From Methanobacteriota archaeon (GTDB lineage: Archaea; Thermoplasmatota; Poseidoniia; Poseidoniales; Thalassarchaeaceae), in assembly GCA_016845345.1 (NCBI GenBank), contig JAERSV010000059.1, positions 1 through 49,140 of the forward strand: DNA of 49,140 bases. The letters are read 5' to 3'. The first letter of the stretch is position 1, and every line of letters begins with the position of its first letter. This document shows, one piece after another, positions 1 to 8,425 of the stretch. The notes beneath the pieces are model-generated. The model was not told the DNA's origin and searched no databases. It worked only from the letters and a program-made list of their open reading frames with translations. The position numbers and the translations under genes were made by a program.

Positions 1-1183
1 TTGCACCCTGTGCATCCAAGCCGTCATCAGTTTCGTTGGTTCCATTAGGATTCCAATCCCACCAGGCGTGAAGTGCAACTATGTCAAGCCCGGTTTGTAG
101 GCCATCCTCAACATTTGAACGCCCACCCGCAAGTGTGTTAATCGTCGTTACTGTATCTGTTTGAGCGTGTTTAGGAGTTTGCTCACAAGTATCTCCTTCT
201 TCGAAAATATACTGATGCTGACCTCTGATCCAAGTTGCAGTGTGGCCCGCCATAATGAAATTGTAATGGTCTGAATTTCCTTTAGTGTCATCAATTACAC
301 TTACCCAAGGCTCTGGATGACTGAGATTCTCATTAATATCCTTAAGTCGCTTTTGGAACCACTCTGCATTTGATTGCATTTCTTCTGTGACTTCAAGACC
401 CCTATCCTCATAATACGACCAATCATCAACTGGAGAAGTAAACTGATAGAGAGTCCAATAATCCTCATCACATCCTAAGGATGAAAAAGTCGGCACCGGC
501 CAGTTTAGGGCAAACATGTCGAGATTGACATAAGTTACGTTTGTCCCATTAGGAATTTGCTCCTCGACGAAGTGTAGGCTTCCTTTGCCACCACCCTCGC
601 TAGAGCCTGAACCTTGCCACTCTTCGTAGTCCCACCATCCTAACTTCCACGTGTGAGTAGGAGTGCCATTCCATTCGCTGAATGCGCGTGCTAATTCAAG
701 GAGTGAACCACTGCCAGTTCCATCATCATATGCGCCTTGACTTGAACAACCGGGATAAGTTGCACCTCCAATTCCAGGGACTGGAGGAAGATAGCAAATC
801 GCGTCGTGGTGAGCACCCACAACATACCAATCATCCTCCAATGTTCCATTGATTGTGACCACAACATTCTGACAGTTATTGCACTCATCTGTTGTGAAAT
901 TTTGAAGTTCTACTTCGTAACCCATTACCTCTAACTCTTCAGCGATCCAATTTCGAGCATTCTCATTGGCGACGGTGTCGATTCTACGGTAGCCAAAGTT
1001 AGCCATCGACACCATGTTGTCATACGCCGTTGAACCCTCGGGCCATGCCTCTGGAATCTCATCGTCAACCCCGTTGAAATTATCCTGTTGTTCCATAGGG
1101 GCCCCAAGTGATGCGGCTGAAATTGCTGACAATGCAAACAGCACTACAAGCAGTGTTGCCAACCGACTACGCCTAACCATCAT
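1..1183 (-). CDS. Exported M28-family zinc peptidase, C-terminus beyond window edge
   Basis: This frame starts at ATG 1183 and stays open to the left edge, so the C-terminus is missing. The N-terminus (MMVRRSRLATLLVVLFALSA) is a signal peptide, so the enzyme acts outside the cell. Motifs expected of the two-zinc M28 aminopeptidase/carboxypeptidase family are visible in order: VGAHHDA (first metal His and Asp), GAYDDGTGSGSLLELAR (bridging Asp), DYEEWQGSGS (the Glu-Glu pair), NLDMF (metal Asp) and PKHAQTDT (last metal His). The whole catalytic core therefore seems present. It reads divergently from the metallo-hydrolase at 1308. The family assignment is secure, but the substrate is not visible. 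A role in digesting external peptides is inferred from family and export. Confidence 0.88.
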   Translation of the reverse strand, partial: MMVRRSRLATLLVVLFALSAISAASLGAPMEQQDNFNGVDDEIPEAWPEGSTAYDNMVSMANFGYRRIDTVANENARNWIAEELEVMGYEVELQNFTTDECNNCQNVVVTINGTLEDDWYVVGAHHDAICYLPPVPGIGGATYPGCSSQGAYDDGTGSGSLLELARAFSEWNGTPTHTWKLGWWDYEEWQGSGSSEGGGKGSLHFVEEQIPNGTNVTYVNLDMFALNWPVPTFSSLGCDEDYWTLYQFTSPVDDWSYYEDRGLEVTEEMQSNAEWFQKRLKDINENLSHPEPWVSVIDDTKGNSDHYNFIMAGHTATWIRGQHQYIFEEGDTCEQTPKHAQTDTVTTINTLAGGRSNVEDGLQTGLDIVALHAWWDWNPNGTNETDDGLDAQGA

Positions 1184-1307
1184 GTGCGACACATCGCGTA
1201 TTTGTCTTGAGGCTTTACCCAATTTGATGAAAAGTGAATAAGCAAGAGGATTCGCATGATAATACTCCAACGACTTTGTTCGGGGAATCACTCATCTATG
1301 AAGTGGT

Positions 1308-2198
1308 GTGCCACTGCATCTTATGGGACAGGGATGGGTAGTACCCGAGCACAGAACAGTACCCGATATGGCAGGAGAAGAACTACGCCAAGCAATAGAG
1401 GAAACCACTGTTGAAAGAGGCGAGGTTGCAATCTGTTGGCTTACCCAAGCATCATGGCTCGTGAAGTTCCGAACATGCACAGTTCTCATCGACCCATGGT
1501 GGCGCGATTTGGAGGCTGGGGACCAGTGGGGGAAATTGCTCGGAGAATTTCCCTTAGCTCCTGATGAATTTCCTCACATTGACTACATTTTTTGCACTCA
1601 TTGGCATGATGACCACATCTGCCCAACCACTCTGCCAAAATTAGCAGACAGATTTCCGGCCGCGAAATTTGTAGTACCTCTACGAAGCAGAAAAATGATT
1701 ATTGACATGGGGATTCCGCGGGGCAGAATCCACTCTATGCATGGAAATGACTCTGGTCAATTGAACAATGGACTAACTTTCTTTTCAATTCCTGCTGCCC
1801 ACGAAGAATTAGATGTTGATGACCGTGGTGCGCACACATATCTAGGATTTCTAATCCGTTGTGATGGCACCACCGTTTTTCACATGGGTGATTCTCGACC
1901 ATATCCAAACTGGGTTTCCAACATTCAAAGAGCTGCACGCTTACTTTGTGTTGAGGGTGCAGGAGAAGCACCGATCGATGTCGCCATGTTGTGCATTAAT
2001 GGCAATGATAACCTAAGACATGACGAGGCTTGCAATTTAGCTGAAATCCTCAATGTTGGTTTGGCAATTCCTATGCATTATGGAATGGACCCGGGTAATA
2101 CGGTTGACCCGCAAATATTTGTTGATGAAGTTGAAGCAAGGGGTGACAAAATCCCATACATGATTGCAACACCTGGTGAAATCGTCATATTAGACTGA
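1308..2198 (+). CDS. UlaG-like metallo-beta-lactamase-fold hydrolase
   Basis: A 296-residue cytoplasmic protein with the metal site of the metallo-beta-lactamase fold. HWHDDH lies at residues 98-103 (HxHxDH), followed by FHMGDS (bridging Asp) and PMHYGM (last His). The opening strand WLTQASWLVKF and the sheet VLIDPWW resemble the UlaG branch (L-ascorbate-6-phosphate lactonase and relatives), as does the short beta-lactamase-like layout. The start is GTG at 1308. ATG at 1323 or 1368 is also possible, since the conserved part begins near residue 38. Nothing beside it points to ascorbate use, so I call the family and not the substrate. Other members are nucleases or N-acyl-phosphatidylethanolamine hydrolases. 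Confidence 0.85.
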   Translation: MPLHLMGQGWVVPEHRTVPDMAGEELRQAIEETTVERGEVAICWLTQASWLVKFRTCTVLIDPWWRDLEAGDQWGKLLGEFPLAPDEFPHIDYIFCTHWHDDHICPTTLPKLADRFPAAKFVVPLRSRKMIIDMGIPRGRIHSMHGNDSGQLNNGLTFFSIPAAHEELDVDDRGAHTYLGFLIRCDGTTVFHMGDSRPYPNWVSNIQRAARLLCVEGAGEAPIDVAMLCINGNDNLRHDEACNLAEILNVGLAIPMHYGMDPGNTVDPQIFVDEVEARGDKIPYMIATPGEIVILD

Positions 2199-2243
2199 AA
2201 TGAGCGTAGGTTTCATCATTACAAGTCAACCTCACTAAATTAG

Positions 2244-3251
2244 ATGAGAGCGAGAGCACTGTCACTGGCCCTTTTGGTGTTGTTATCGTCATTCGTTGGT
2301 TGCCTTGGATTTGACTGGTTTGATGATTCAGATAATGAAGAGGAAACTAAAACTCCATTGAGGATAAACCATGTTCAGATGAAAGGTACTCATAATTCGT
2401 ATCATGTTAAGCCGTTTGGACCTACAACTAGAGCATATGATTACACACATGAGCCTCTTGATATCCAAGCAGAAGAGTTTGACGTACGGCAATTTGAGAT
2501 TGACGTTTGGTGGAGTGTGGGTCAACAGTTACGGGTTTACCACAACCAATACGACAGGGGAACAACCTGCGAAACACTACAACTGTGTCTGGGTGTTTTA
2601 CTAGAATGGAGTAATACTTCGTCTAATCATGTACCACTAATGATCTGGATAGAGCCAAAAGAATGGACATGGGAAGCAACTGACACAACAACGGTGCTAG
2701 ATGCACAGGGCATACTTGAAAAAATTGAGGAGCACATCAACGTAGTTTGGCCTGAGGATAAAATTATCACACCAGATGATGTTAGGGGTGAGCATCAAAA
2801 CTTGTCAACAGCCGTCACAACTTCGGGATGGCCTCTTCTTGATGAGTCCCGAGGAAAGGCGATTTTTGTGTTGCTTGGGGGTGGGGATTTACGTGATAAG
2901 TACCATTCACAATTTCCAAACCTAGAGGGCGCTACACTGTTCACGATGTCGGTTGCTAATACCTCAGAAGCGGCTATTTTCTCTAACACAAATCCTGTTG
3001 GTGATGGCGATGAAATCCGAACCTTGGTTGAAGCGGGATACATTGTCAGAAGCCGCGCAGATAATGCTCTTGATGGTGAGGCAGATAATAACGACACCAC
3101 TCGCAGGGATGCGGCTATCGAAATTGGAGCGCACACGATCGCAACTGATTATCCATCTCAAGTTGATGGGATTGAATACTGGGTTGATTTGAGTGTTAGA
3201 TGTAATCCGGTTTCTGCACCGAAGGATTGTTCGGATGAAGATATCGAGTAA
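2244..3251 (+). CDS. Lipoprotein, Ca2+-dependent phosphoinositide phospholipase C-like
   Basis: A 335-residue protein with a lipoprotein signal: a hydrophobic stretch ends in SSFVGC, putting the lipidated Cys at residue 20, followed by an acidic linker. The body matches the TIM-barrel PI-PLC family (Ca2+-dependent C1 type). GTHNSYH places the first catalytic His at about residue 50. The sheet FEIDVWW carries an acidic pair, and RVYHNQYD places the second His at about 100. CETLQLCL, WIEPKEW and the late DYPS segment also match. The predicted reaction is cleavage of a phosphodiester in a lipid head group outside the cell. Archaeal lipids do contain phosphoinositol, but whether the substrate is self or foreign lipid cannot be read here. 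It is convergent with the nucleotidyltransferase at 3268, with a 16-base gap. Confidence 0.8.
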   Translation: MRARALSLALLVLLSSFVGCLGFDWFDDSDNEEETKTPLRINHVQMKGTHNSYHVKPFGPTTRAYDYTHEPLDIQAEEFDVRQFEIDVWWSVGQQLRVYHNQYDRGTTCETLQLCLGVLLEWSNTSSNHVPLMIWIEPKEWTWEATDTTTVLDAQGILEKIEEHINVVWPEDKIITPDDVRGEHQNLSTAVTTSGWPLLDESRGKAIFVLLGGGDLRDKYHSQFPNLEGATLFTMSVANTSEAAIFSNTNPVGDGDEIRTLVEAGYIVRSRADNALDGEADNNDTTRRDAAIEIGAHTIATDYPSQVDGIEYWVDLSVRCNPVSAPKDCSDEDIE

Positions 3252-3267
3252 TTCGGTTGGGATTTAT

Positions 3268-4005
3268 TCACTCACCATAATGCTCCCGAGCATAGGCCAA
3301 GCCGGTTGGAATCCCGATGTCAATATAATCGGCATCTAACTCAGCGGCCAACAACCGACCCTGACTAGCGAGTGCACCTAATTTCTCAACATCATCTAAG
3401 CCTGTTTGCCACCAAAATTCGGTTGTTACAATCATTCTCCCCGTACATCTCCAGCGTGGAGGAACTGTAAGTGGAAAGGGTTTGGTTTTCCTCTTTTCAA
3501 GAATACCGCTCAAGGAACGGTGCTCTGAACTTTTAGAATTGTAAAGGGAATCAACTCGCCCAGTATCACCCAACATTTCACCCCAAGGACTGACCACGGG
3601 CACCACGCCAATCACACATCTCTGAGATGACCCATGAACTCGCAAAAGTTCGAAAGCCGGACAAGGATGACGGATGTAGAGATTGTCCGGCGTTGCTACG
3701 AGCATATTTTCTCCACAAATTGGAATTGCTTGTGTAATTGCATCTACTAACCCATTTGGTTCGGCTTGTTCAACAAATTTGATGTCACCTCGCATCAATT
3801 CACCAGATTCCTCTAGACTGGTTTTGATTGCAGGCTTGTTTGGTGAAGTGACAATGACGATTCCATCAACTTCTGCCGCACGTAATTCGTCAATTGTGCG
3901 TTGTAGCATAGTGCGGCCATTGATTTCAATCAATTCCTTGCATCCGTTGACATGGTCATCTACGACTCTACTACCGCGACCAGCGGCTGGAATCACTCCC
4001 CACAT
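3268..4005 (-). CDS. Sugar-phosphate nucleotidyltransferase
   Basis: A 245-residue enzyme with the Rossmann-like nucleotidyltransferase fold. The N-terminal signature IPAAGRGSRV binds the NTP phosphates. KELIEINGRTMLQRTID follows with the usual Lys, ATPDNLYI supplies a metal-binding Asp, and DADYIDIGIPTGLAYARE is the C-terminal metal Asp motif typical of RmlA/GlmU/GalU-type enzymes. It transfers NMP from an NTP to a sugar 1-phosphate, making a nucleotide sugar. It lacks the left-handed beta-helix of GlmU-type proteins. The sugar is not visible. The GHMP kinases at 7451 and 11016 make sugar 1-phosphates in their best-known relatives, so it could use their products, but that link is inference. 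Confidence 0.85.
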   Translation of the reverse strand: MWGVIPAAGRGSRVVDDHVNGCKELIEINGRTMLQRTIDELRAAEVDGIVIVTSPNKPAIKTSLEESGELMRGDIKFVEQAEPNGLVDAITQAIPICGENMLVATPDNLYIRHPCPAFELLRVHGSSQRCVIGVVPVVSPWGEMLGDTGRVDSLYNSKSSEHRSLSGILEKRKTKPFPLTVPPRWRCTGRMIVTTEFWWQTGLDDVEKLGALASQGRLLAAELDADYIDIGIPTGLAYAREHYGE

Positions 4006-4072
4006 CAGATGATTCGGCCAACTATTCCATTGATTGCTTTACCCCTGGCCTGACTGTGTTCAGAATTGCTAA

Positions 4073-4102
4073 CTTCCGCCCGTAAAGGAGAACGGGCGGA
4101 AG
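4073..4102 (-). terminator. Perfect 11-bp stem-loop after the lectin-protein gene
   Basis: CTTCCGCCCGT at 4073-4083 pairs perfectly with ACGGGCGGAAG at 4092-4102 around an 8-base loop. It lies 20 bases past the stop codon of the minus-strand gene ending at 4122. On the plus strand it is followed by six T (4108-4113), but no plus-strand gene ends here. A 3' end or transcript-stabilising structure for the minus-strand gene is most likely. Confidence 0.6.
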
Positions 4103-4121
4103 CAGCGTTTTTTCGTCTAAT

Positions 4122-7031
4122 TTATTCTAGCCGACTTCCAACTCTACGGCCAGCAATCGCAAGTGCTCCGACAATCGAGAGAAGTGCTAAGCCACCTGAA
4201 AATCCAGGAACAAAGTTGCCAACTAAAATTCCATTCTGCTCACCATCAACAGCAATATTCATGGTGACTTCACCAGAATAACTGGTAGATTCCCATTCAA
4301 TTCCAATCGTAACATTTCCGCTGAGGTCAGATGGCACTTCGAAATCAACGTAACCCTCAGCTTCAGTAGCAGAGAATGTACCAACCTCAACTCCATCAAT
4401 AGAAACCGTCACATCAACGATGTCACCATTTGGGTCGTGACAATAGACGTAAAGAGCATAATTACCAACGCCAAGAATCAAATCCATAGAGACTGAAGGC
4501 TCAATCACAATAGTCTGCCCTTCCATTTCCATCATTTCTGTCTCTAGTGACCAAGCCACCTCGCATTGTGGGGCTAAGTCCTCCATCTCTTCGGGTGTTT
4601 CCTCTTCTTGGTTAATGTCCATCAAAGTGAGCACATAGGTCCCATGATTGCCAAAGTGGTCTGCCTCCCAAAGTTCACTATCTACCTGTTCAAAGTGGAC
4701 TCCAGATTGATCTGCATGTATGTCGTAAACGTCAACAAGTTGCCAGCCATTATCTGCTGCATCTTCGCCAAGTTCAGCAAAAATCATACCGTCGTTGCTA
4801 TTGTTTTCATCATAATCTTCAACTTCAATTACGACTTCAACCATGTCAGTAAATTCAAACTCATCAACATAATAGAACCAACATTCGAGTTCAGCAACTT
4901 GCATAAAATTAAGAGCATCCATCTCTTCATCTAAGAGATATATTTCACAATCTGCATCCTCCAAATTCGTCAACAACACGTCGTTGACATAGATTGGTGG
5001 CATATCGTTTGTATCCAATTGACTGCTTGCATATTGTTCTGCTAAATCGATTTCAGCATCTGTAATTTCTCCGTCACTATCACTATCTAGTGAAGCAAAT
5101 TGAACAGCATCGAGGTATTTGATAACCATCAACTCGACTTCAACTTCGCTATCTAAGACATTCACCCAGGCCCCGTAATCAGCATGTTCATGGTCATCTT
5201 CATCATAGTCAGAAGAGTTGCCGGTCTGCTCAAGTTCAATCACAATTGTGCCAAACATACCATGGTGCTCTCCACCCCAATAATCATGGTAGTATTGATC
5301 TAAGTAAATCTCTGAGAGTTCCTCATTAATATCGTATGCATCAGTGATTTCATAACCATCTGAAACCGCATTCCAGCCAAGTCCAATTGACAGCCATCCA
5401 GCCTCATCTTCAACATCATATTCTTCGACTTCAACGGTTAAAGTCAAAGCAGCATCATATGCGATTTGCTGCAAATAAATCCACTTGCATTCGAGAGAAG
5501 CCCATTCGGATTCTCCTTCAACAACAGTGCCATCTGCGTTGGTTGTTTGATGGAATACGATGTCACAGGAATATGAATCAAGAGAATCGTAAACTTCACC
5601 CTCAATTACCATATCGGGCAGATCAGTCAAATTCATTTCATTGGTAGCCATCTGCTCGAGAACTGCAATTTCAGTAGTTGAGAGAATGCCATCACCGTCA
5701 GAATCACCCCACTGCAATAATTGAGAGACTTCAATAGATTCCGAAGCTGAAATCACAACCTCAATTTCATCACCGACCATATCCATCCAAAGTGAATAGT
5801 CAATCCAGTCAATGTTTTGCCAATCCCACCAATCTTCCTGGTCTTCACAAGAGACTTCAAATTGGCCTCCAAACAGCTGATATTCACTAGTACCATCAGC
5901 CAAATAATACTCAATCAGCACAGGTAATCGCGCATGCTCATCAATGTCGTTCAAACCACTCCATGGCCATAGTTCGACAAGGTCTTCCCCTCCATTTGGT
6001 GAGTTAGATCCCCAGTCATTTGGTTCACCATATGCCCAGAGTGAGGAATTTAGGACAGTACCGTCTAGGTTTGTCCAACCTCCGTTTGGTTCCATTACCC
6101 CAGTTGTTGTGTCTAGGTTTTGACTCGCGCCCACCCAAGTACCATTGTGCCCCAAAAGTTCTGAGACGAGTTCAAGTTCTTCAGCATCATTAATCATCAC
6201 TATTGTTGCTTGAACTGCAGCAGTTGACTGATTTTGTGCCAATTCTAAGGCCTCATCCCATGAGTAGCCATCCATATCGTAGCAGACATCATATTCTTCA
6301 TAATCGATGTCGAAAGAAAGAGAGAATTCACCTTGTAATCCGCCGACAATTTGCATCCAGTAATTTTGGCCGTCGTCGGATGCGTTGAAGTTGATGACTG
6401 TACCATCTAATTGTGTATTCATCACATTGTAGAGGTTGAGACCGTGCCATGAATTTGCATATACATTGCCGGTGACATTGAGTTCGTCGCCTGTGGAATT
6501 GATTGTGAGTGTTGATGTTGAAGAATTGAATTCTTCTACCAACAACATAAATTCACAGTGTTGCCGAGGCTGCATTTCTGACATATTGACAGTTGTATCC
6601 CAATTATTGTATTGAACAAGGTCATCAAAATGACACCAACTTCCAATCATTCTTGTGACGGGAATACCATCTAATTTCACTTCTGGTAAGTCAGAAGAAT
6701 TGAATTCCATATTTTGGTTCATCATATCATTTACTGAATTCACATCAGACCAATCAACAACTCCGTCGTTGTTTAGGTCAAAGGCTTGACGAGCTGATGG
6801 CTCATACATTTTTGTTGAACTCAACCGGATTTCTAAATCCGAACCATAAAGGTCAACATTAACCTGATAGTCAACCTGTTCTATTGTATAGTTAGCCAAC
6901 CAATTTTCATTCAAACTGCCTTGTTGAGAACTGCCCCCATTGTTCGCCGCTCCTGAAAAAGCAACAAATGGGGTTAGCAAAAGACAGAACATTACTCCAA
7001 TGCTCTTTATTCGGATACTTGCACACCGCAT
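4122..7031 (-). CDS. Large secreted C-type-lectin/EF-hand repeat surface protein with PGF-CTERM-like tail
   Basis: I place the start at ATG 7031 (969 residues). It gives a proper signal peptide (SIGVMFCLLLTPFVAFSGA), while the open frame further upstream covers low-complexity, hairpin-forming DNA. Three modules follow, each with a Ca2+-binding EF-hand or dockerin-like loop (DLNNDGVVDWSD, GDSDGDGILSTTE, DSDSDGEITDAE) and then a DLP segment. A C-type-lectin-like domain is inserted between the first two (WVGASQ, WAYGEPNDWGS, GGEDLVEL, GLNDI, with a Cys before it). The C-terminus has VPGF, a hydrophobic helix and then RR. This is the layout of the archaeal PGF-CTERM signal, which an archaeosortase removes when anchoring the protein to lipid. 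The protein is very acidic. Likely role: glycan binding on the cell surface. No catalytic domain is seen. Confidence 0.75.
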   Translation of the reverse strand: MRCASIRIKSIGVMFCLLLTPFVAFSGAANNGGSSQQGSLNENWLANYTIEQVDYQVNVDLYGSDLEIRLSSTKMYEPSARQAFDLNNDGVVDWSDVNSVNDMMNQNMEFNSSDLPEVKLDGIPVTRMIGSWCHFDDLVQYNNWDTTVNMSEMQPRQHCEFMLLVEEFNSSTSTLTINSTGDELNVTGNVYANSWHGLNLYNVMNTQLDGTVINFNASDDGQNYWMQIVGGLQGEFSLSFDIDYEEYDVCYDMDGYSWDEALELAQNQSTAAVQATIVMINDAEELELVSELLGHNGTWVGASQNLDTTTGVMEPNGGWTNLDGTVLNSSLWAYGEPNDWGSNSPNGGEDLVELWPWSGLNDIDEHARLPVLIEYYLADGTSEYQLFGGQFEVSCEDQEDWWDWQNIDWIDYSLWMDMVGDEIEVVISASESIEVSQLLQWGDSDGDGILSTTEIAVLEQMATNEMNLTDLPDMVIEGEVYDSLDSYSCDIVFHQTTNADGTVVEGESEWASLECKWIYLQQIAYDAALTLTVEVEEYDVEDEAGWLSIGLGWNAVSDGYEITDAYDINEELSEIYLDQYYHDYWGGEHHGMFGTIVIELEQTGNSSDYDEDDHEHADYGAWVNVLDSEVEVELMVIKYLDAVQFASLDSDSDGEITDAEIDLAEQYASSQLDTNDMPPIYVNDVLLTNLEDADCEIYLLDEEMDALNFMQVAELECWFYYVDEFEFTDMVEVVIEVEDYDENNSNDGMIFAELGEDAADNGWQLVDVYDIHADQSGVHFEQVDSELWEADHFGNHGTYVLTLMDINQEEETPEEMEDLAPQCEVAWSLETEMMEMEGQTIVIEPSVSMDLILGVGNYALYVYCHDPNGDIVDVTVSIDGVEVGTFSATEAEGYVDFEVPSDLSGNVTIGIEWESTSYSGEVTMNIAVDGEQNGILVGNFVPGFSGGLALLSIVGALAIAGRRVGSRLE

Positions 7032-7083
7032 ACAACCAATTAACTCCCCGTTAGTATATGAATGGGAAATGGGATGTCCCAAC

Positions 7084-7120
7084 TGACGGGGGCTGTCGCC
7101 TGACGGGGGCTGTCGCCCCC
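7084..7120. repeat. 17-bp tandem repeat with GC hairpin
   Basis: TGACGGGGGCTGTCGCC occurs twice head to tail at 7084-7100 and 7101-7117. The second copy runs into CCC, so that GGGGGC (7105-7110) and GCCCCC (7115-7120) form a perfect 6-bp stem over a TGTC tetraloop. It is GC-rich against an otherwise A+T-rich spacer. Confidence 0.75.
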
Positions 7121-7206
7121 CATCAAGTCCCCCATGCCGCTTGAATTCTAATAACAACTAACGCGGTGATTTTCTGCTCAAAGTAATCGGCGTCCTCTAG
7201 GCCGCC

Positions 7207-7256
7207 GACATTCTTTCAGTGGAAGATTTGAAGCAGGGGACAAGCCCCTGCCGCCA
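7207..7256. repeat. Hairpin element, copy A of a shared intergenic motif
   Basis: GACATTC, then GAAGATTTG, then a nested hairpin: GCAGGGG (7233-7239) pairs with CCCCTGC (7245-7251) over ACAAG, flanked by GATTTG and CAAATC arms that extend the stem. The same order of blocks, with a shorter loop, recurs at 23160-23197. Confidence 0.5.
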
Positions 7257-7450
7257 AATCAATGAAACATTAATCTCATTTTGATGAAATCGCAAAAAAT
7301 CTTGCTCTGACTAATGGCCCTTCGGGTAATCCGAACACTTGATGTGAACTTGCTATGTGGCCTTTTTCGAAAAGTAGGCTGAGAAAAATTAGAAAGTTGT
7401 GCAATTTTATGAATTTGAAAATCAGTAGGAATATGCGGGCATGATTTCAT

Positions 7451-8425
7451 TTGATTGAACCCCTACCCAAAGTTGTGAGCAAGAAGATATCTGCAACTGT
7501 GCCAGCCCGCATCGGCTTGCTGGGAAATCCATCTGACGGATATTTTGGTGCCTGCATTTCACTACCAATTTGGAATTGGCAAGCCACGGTTACTCTCTCG
7601 CCACCGGATTTGGATGGCTCCGCACCCGCCCTTCCCGAAGACCCAGGCTTGAGGCGAATCATGCAAGCCACTCTCACGGTTTTTGAGAATCGCTTTGGAA
7701 GATCTCCTCGCTCACTCCGCGCTGAGGTTTCAACTACTATCCCACGCCAAGTTGGACTTTCTGGCTCGTCGGCAATTGAAACTGCATTTATGCTAAGTTT
7801 AATGGCTTATCATGACTTGGAATTGGACTCAATTTCGGCCCGCGAATTGGCAGAACTTGTTTTGAAAATTGAGACCGAAGAACTCGGCATGGTTGCAGGG
7901 TTACAAGACCGGTTACCACAGTCTTATGGATGCATGTTACACATGGATTTTGATGAAAAATTGATGATAAATCGGGGTTATGGAGATTACACCGAACTCG
8001 ACACTGGAATTTTACCTAGCCTTTGGGTTGCTCACGCGCAAAGTGGAGAAGACTCTGGAAAAACACATGCAAATATCGCCAAACGCTGGCAAGAAAAAGA
8101 CTCACAAATGATTGAGATAATCGGGCACCTCCGAGATTGTGCTAACCAAGGGAGAAAAGCAATTGAGTCAGAAAATTTGGCACAACTCGCTTCACTTATT
8201 GACACTAATTTTGATTTGCGCCAAGAATTGTTTGGTGAAGAGGCTCTTGGCGAAACTCTTACTGCAGTCAAATTGGCTCGTTCACTTGGCTCATGTGCCA
8301 AGCAGTGTGGTTCAGGCGGCTCAATTTTCGGTATAATTCCCGATGCTGATTTCGCCGAGATTGCAGCCGCCGCATTCTCTGAAATCGGCTGGAGTTTTTG
8401 TGATGATATTGAGGTGGGCTTGTGA
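7451..8425 (+). CDS. GHMP-family kinase, glucuronokinase-like
   Basis: A 324-residue GHMP kinase. The N-terminal PARIGLLGNPSDGYFG is close to plant-type glucuronokinases and their relatives. The ATP loop PRQVGLSGSSAIE (motif 2) and the C-terminal CGSGGSIFGI (motif 3) are intact. Glucuronokinases phosphorylate D-glucuronate at C1 and feed UDP-glucuronate synthesis. That substrate is plausible here because the next gene, overlapping by four bases, looks like a glycoside hydrolase of the alpha-glucuronidase kind. The start is TTG at 7451; GTG at 7475 is an alternative, and there is no in-frame ATG. The GHMP fold is certain, and the sugar is a homology-based guess. It is the first gene of a three-gene plus-strand run. 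Confidence 0.85.
   Translation: MIEPLPKVVSKKISATVPARIGLLGNPSDGYFGACISLPIWNWQATVTLSPPDLDGSAPALPEDPGLRRIMQATLTVFENRFGRSPRSLRAEVSTTIPRQVGLSGSSAIETAFMLSLMAYHDLELDSISARELAELVLKIETEELGMVAGLQDRLPQSYGCMLHMDFDEKLMINRGYGDYTELDTGILPSLWVAHAQSGEDSGKTHANIAKRWQEKDSQMIEIIGHLRDCANQGRKAIESENLAQLASLIDTNFDLRQELFGEEALGETLTAVKLARSLGSCAKQCGSGGSIFGIIPDADFAEIAAAAFSEIGWSFCDDIEVGL

Larger units (their letters stand above)
7032..7450. other. Gene-free interval rich in inverted and tandem repeats
   Basis: Divergent spacer between the lectin protein (minus) and the GHMP kinase (plus). No convincing gene is seen. It holds a 17-bp tandem duplication with a GC-rich hairpin (7084-7120), a hairpin element resembling one near 23160 (7207-7256), and a weaker T-rich dyad (GCCTTTTTCGAAAAGTAGGC, about 7361-7380). 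A TATA-like CATATACT lies about 25-30 bases upstream of ATG 7031. Confidence 0.6.

Noticed and set aside
7032..7157. N-terminal extension of the lectin protein
   Set aside because: The frame is open, but it covers the tandem GC hairpin and gives no signal peptide; ATG 7031 does.
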